The position numbers and the translations under genes were made by a program. Shown here one piece after another: positions 12,774 to 13,549 of a stretch of 13,549 nt of DNA. Under the pieces are notes generated by a model. The model was not told the DNA's origin and did not search any database. It saw nothing but the letters and a program-made list of their open reading frames with translations. Every line of letters begins with the position of its first letter. Within the stretch, counting starts at the first letter, position 1. This stretch comes from Thiobacillaceae bacterium (GTDB lineage Bacteria; Pseudomonadota; Gammaproteobacteria; Burkholderiales; Thiobacillaceae), in contig JAAPAA010000195.1 of NCBI GenBank assembly GCA_012274165.1, positions 1 through 13,549 of the forward strand, written 5' to 3'.

Positions 12774-13075
12774 CCGGGCTTTCCCGGCGGCTTGAACAGC
12801 GCCTCCAGCGCCGAGCGGTTGGACTGAGCTACCGCCGCGCCGCCGCCGCGGTAGGCATCCGGACGCGGCACAAACCAGCCGCAGAAATTGGCGCGAGTTT
12901 TATCCGGCTCCGGCTCGGCGGCGAGTTCGCGGCACTGCTTGGCGCGTCCGGAATCGTAGTGGCGGCACATGCGGCAGGTGTGCAAATCGGCGCGGCAGCT
13001 CGGGCAGGTTTCGGTACGTGACAGCGGCAACAGCACGGTGAGGGCCGCGCCGCATTTCCAGCATTGCAGGCTCAT
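12764..13075 (-). CDS. Small zinc-ribbon protein
   Basis: This is a 103-residue protein with cysteine pairs CWKC (5, 8), CPSC (24, 27) and CRMC (34, 37), then His39, Cys48 and Cys65 in ANFCGWFVPRP. The first two pairs form a zinc ribbon; the remaining Cys/His may bind a second metal. The C-terminal third is low-complexity. Function is unknown. Its start overlaps the stop of the upstream transglycosylase gene (ATGA), so the two are an operon on the minus strand. The 3' end overlaps the convergent C13 peptidase gene. Confidence 0.8.
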   Translation of the reverse strand: MSLQCWKCGAALTVLLPLSRTETCPSCRADLHTCRMCRHYDSGRAKQCRELAAEPEPDKTRANFCGWFVPRPDAYRGGGAAVAQSNRSALEALFKPPGKPGQS

Positions 13076-13549
13076 GGCTGCTCCTCCTGCGGCCCGGCGA
13101 AGGTGGGGGCCGGCGTCACAATGAGTCGGCCCGCAGCGGCGGCGTAGGTGTGCTCGATATGGGCGAACAGGCTGGGTGAGGCATAGCCGTCCGCTGGCAA
13201 CTGGTACTTGACCTGATAGAGGCGGATGGCCGTCTGGGTGCGCAGCCCGGGCAGGCCGTCGGCCTTGCCGCCATCGAAGCCGAGCGCGTTCAGGTCCTGC
13301 TGCAGCGTCTTCATCTGCTCAGTGCTGAGCGCGCCCGGCTCGCCCGCCGGCGCCACCACCGCGCCGCCGCCGGCCAGTTGCTGGGCGAATAGCGCCACGC
13401 TCAGCGCGTAATTCATCGAGCGGTTCCAGTCCATCACCACATCGAAATTGTCGAACACCATGAAGGCGGGCCCCTGCCAGCCCTGCGGCAGTACGATGGC
13501 GGCACGGCCGGGCACGCCCGGCAACGGTGCGCCGTCCATTGTCTGCACG
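13072..13549 (-). CDS. Lytic murein transglycosylase (MltB/SltB family), 3' part
   Basis: This is the C-terminal part of a peptidoglycan-cleaving lytic transglycosylase; the 5' end lies beyond the window. The segment FMVFDNFDVVMDWNRSMNYALSVALFA is the end of the SltB catalytic domain, with the N-x-S-x-x-Y-A pattern. It is followed by a PG_binding_1 domain (LSTEQMKTLQQDLNALGF...DGLPGLRTQTAIRLYQ) and a short Pro-rich tail. It acts in the periplasm or at the outer membrane; the signal peptide and catalytic glutamate are not in view. It is followed by the zinc-ribbon gene with a 4-nt overlap. Confidence 0.88.
   Translation of the reverse strand, partial: VQTMDGAPLPGVPGRAAIVLPQGWQGPAFMVFDNFDVVMDWNRSMNYALSVALFAQQLAGGGAVVAPAGEPGALSTEQMKTLQQDLNALGFDGGKADGLPGLRTQTAIRLYQVKYQLPADGYASPSLFAHIEHTYAAAAGRLIVTPAPTFAGPQEEQP

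Overview
The window carries most of an alpha-carboxysome locus from a GC-rich proteobacterial chemolithoautotroph, followed by an unrelated block of ordinary chromosomal genes. The association of DabA with a carboxysome-type PII-like protein (CPII), the cso gene content and the flanking genes suggest a sulfur-oxidising betaproteobacterium of the Thiobacillus/Thiomonas kind. That placement is an inference, since there is no rRNA or other marker gene here.

Region 1 (1-801) holds the 3' end of dabA, the inorganic-carbon accumulation subunit. It overlaps by 4 nt a small PII-like gene, the likely bicarbonate/adenylate-sensing CPII. Region 2 (802-1284) has no convincing intact gene. It contains a short reading frame that looks like the C-terminal piece of a second PII-like protein, then a strong dyad (1138-1159) and a promoter-like element in front of csoS2.

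Region 3 (1285-8092) is a tightly packed plus-strand operon: csoS2 (scaffold), csoSCA (carbonic anhydrase), csoS4A and csoS4B (vertex pentamers), three near-identical csoS1 shell-hexamer genes, a bacterioferritin-like gene, acRAF (Rubisco assembly factor of the PCD-like fold), mcdA and mcdB (carboxysome positioning). DabA brings in bicarbonate, CPII probably senses it, CsoSCA converts it to CO2 inside a shell made of CsoS1 and CsoS4, CsoS2 packs Rubisco, acRAF helps Rubisco fold, and McdAB spreads carboxysomes over the nucleoid. cbbL and cbbS, normally directly upstream of csoS2, are absent from that position. csoS1D, cbbQ and cbbO are also not in the window.

The most interesting signal is inside csoS2. 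A perfectly phased A AAA AAG slippery heptamer (2229-2235) is preceded by a Shine-Dalgarno-like GGGAG and followed after 5 nt by a 7-bp stem. This is a candidate -1 programmed frameshift site that would give a 343-residue short CsoS2. CsoS2 frameshifting is known in Halothiobacillus, but this site lies in the middle of the M-repeat region. The CsoS2 N-terminal Rubisco-binding region is also unusually short.

Region 4 (8093-8444) is a spacer with a small Thr-rich reading frame and weak hairpins. Region 5 (8445-13549) holds a GloB-like metallo-hydrolase (minus strand), a thioredoxin-like/HEAT protein, a low-GC fatty acid hydroxylase-family gene that looks acquired, an EamA transporter, a membrane-anchored C13 (legumain-like) peptidase, and on the minus strand a zinc-ribbon protein downstream of the 3' part of a lytic murein transglycosylase gene.
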